A stretch of 15,889 nt of DNA from an uncultured Bacteroidota bacterium (GTDB taxonomy: Bacteria > Bacteroidota > Bacteroidia > NS11-12g > UBA955). Position numbers and translations under genes: made by a program. Positions 15,025 through 15,889 of this stretch are shown piece after piece. Position 1 is the first letter of the stretch. Each line of letters opens with the position of its first letter. The DNA is taken from the NCBI GenBank assembly GCA_903953615.1, contig CAJBKH010000034.1, positions 1-15,889 of the forward strand, given 5' to 3'. The notes under the pieces were generated by a model. The model was not told the DNA's origin. It was given only the letters and a program-made list of their open reading frames with translations, and ran no database searches.

Positions 15025-15889
15025 TTGAAAAAAATAGCATTATATATTCTCGTCTCTTTTATTTGGAATCTGCAAGCATCCCATATTGTAGGAGGGGAGA
15101 TCATGTATAAATATGTTAGTAAAACGGGCTCTAATATTAAATACAATGTAACTCTGTTGGTTTATATTGATTGCGACAATGGTAGTTCTGCGGCTATTAC
15201 CCAGGACGAAAAAGGATCGGTTAATATTTTTTCATACAATCCTACGAATGCTTCTTATAGCAATTATAGCAGTGCAGCATTACAGGGCACTCGTACGGGT
15301 CCAGTTATTATTTCTGATTTGAATTACAACTGCATTGTCAATAAACCCAAAATCTGTGTCAGTCAGTATACCTATAATTTTGATATTACTTTACCCGCTA
15401 ACACTGGTGGATACGTGCTTTCTTTTGAGAGGTGCTGTAGAAACAATACCATCAATAATTTAATCAAGCCAGAAACTACTGGTGCTACCTTTTGGACCAA
15501 GATACCTGGAGCACTCTCAATAGCAGTGAATAGCAGTCCTGTATTTAAATCGCTGCCGCCTAACTTTTTATGTGCGAATGCACCGCTTAATTTTGATCAC
15601 AGCGCCATTGATGCGGATGGTGATTCTTTGGTGTATGAGTTGTACCATCCTTACAATTCGCCAAATAACAATGGCTTTGCCAAAACAAATCCGAACAATT
15701 ATACCAATGTGAATTGGGCTTCTGGTTATTCCATGTACATGCAAATGGATGGGTCGCCAACATTGTCTATTAATCGTAAAACAGGTAAATTAACAGCAAC
15801 ACCAACAAGGGTTGGACAGTTTGTTGTAGGCATTAAAGTTTTAGAATATAGAAAGGGTGTATTGATATGGGAAACAAAGCGCGATTTTC
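15025..15889 (+). CDS. Secreted Bacteroidota surface protein, SHIVGGE family (3' end beyond window)
   Basis: An open frame runs from TTG 15025 to the window end (288 codons). A stop at 14995 precedes it in frame and the first ATG (15103) would remove the signal peptide, so TTG is the likely start. It gives KKIALYILVSFIWNLQA as signal, cleaved after Ala18, followed at once by SHIVGGEIMYKYV. This opening, together with YNVTLLVYIDC, FERCCRN (134-140), FKSLPPNFLCANAPLNFDHS and DADGDSLVYEL (196-206), marks a family of large extracellular Bacteroidota proteins that often contain PKD repeats and end in a T9SS or gliding-associated C-terminal domain. That end is not in the window, so export by T9SS is inferred. 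Specific function is unknown. No Shine-Dalgarno sequence or promoter is seen in the 54-base gap, so it may be transcribed with the glycosyltransferase gene. Confidence 0.8.
   Translation, partial: MKKIALYILVSFIWNLQASHIVGGEIMYKYVSKTGSNIKYNVTLLVYIDCDNGSSAAITQDEKGSVNIFSYNPTNASYSNYSSAALQGTRTGPVIISDLNYNCIVNKPKICVSQYTYNFDITLPANTGGYVLSFERCCRNNTINNLIKPETTGATFWTKIPGALSIAVNSSPVFKSLPPNFLCANAPLNFDHSAIDADGDSLVYELYHPYNSPNNNGFAKTNPNNYTNVNWASGYSMYMQMDGSPTLSINRKTGKLTATPTRVGQFVVGIKVLEYRKGVLIWETKRDF

Overview
The window is chromosomal DNA from a member of the phylum Bacteroidota. It is AT-rich, it encodes the core of a type IX secretion system (T9SS, the Por/Gld/Spr system found only in that phylum), and its promoters match the Bacteroidota pattern of TTG/TTTG, 19-20 bases, then TAnnTTTG. 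Start codons mostly lack a Shine-Dalgarno sequence. I cannot place it below phylum level.

Layout. Bases 1-1594 hold dnaA and a near-perfect terminator. After about 400 bases without a gene comes a T9SS locus on the + strand: porP (PorP/SprF-like outer-membrane protein), then from its own promoter gldK, gldL, gldM and gldN, ending in a strong hairpin terminator at 7891-7920. This is the porPKLMN gene order known from Porphyromonas. After a 337-base gap there is a second, diverged gldM-gldN pair (8258-10703), without gldK or gldL, closed by a terminator that overlaps the stop codon of a convergent gene. That gene (10812-11888, - strand) encodes a radical SAM protein with a SPASM-like cysteine cluster. 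Divergent from it is a large fusion protein (12040-14970): an N-terminal domain resembling a degenerate polyprenyl-phosphate sugar synthase, a GT-C membrane glycosyltransferase core and C-terminal TPR repeats. The window ends inside a secreted Bacteroidota surface protein that starts with TTG at 15025.

How the genes fit together. GldL and GldM form the inner-membrane, proton-driven motor. GldK (lipoprotein) and GldN form the periplasmic ring below the outer membrane. PorP/SprF-type proteins act at the outer membrane with the translocon or as anchors for secreted proteins. The second GldM keeps the whole N-terminal membrane segment, and the second GldN keeps nearly all strongly conserved blocks. 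The simplest reading is an alternative or mixed motor-ring assembly that shares GldK and GldL. The partial gene at the end belongs to a family often exported by T9SS.

The most notable observations are the tandem gldMN duplication with clearly different arginine codon use in the two copies, the three-part glycosyltransferase fusion, and the radical SAM/SPASM gene beside the second module. No RNA genes, insertion sequences, CRISPR arrays or recognisable origin were seen.
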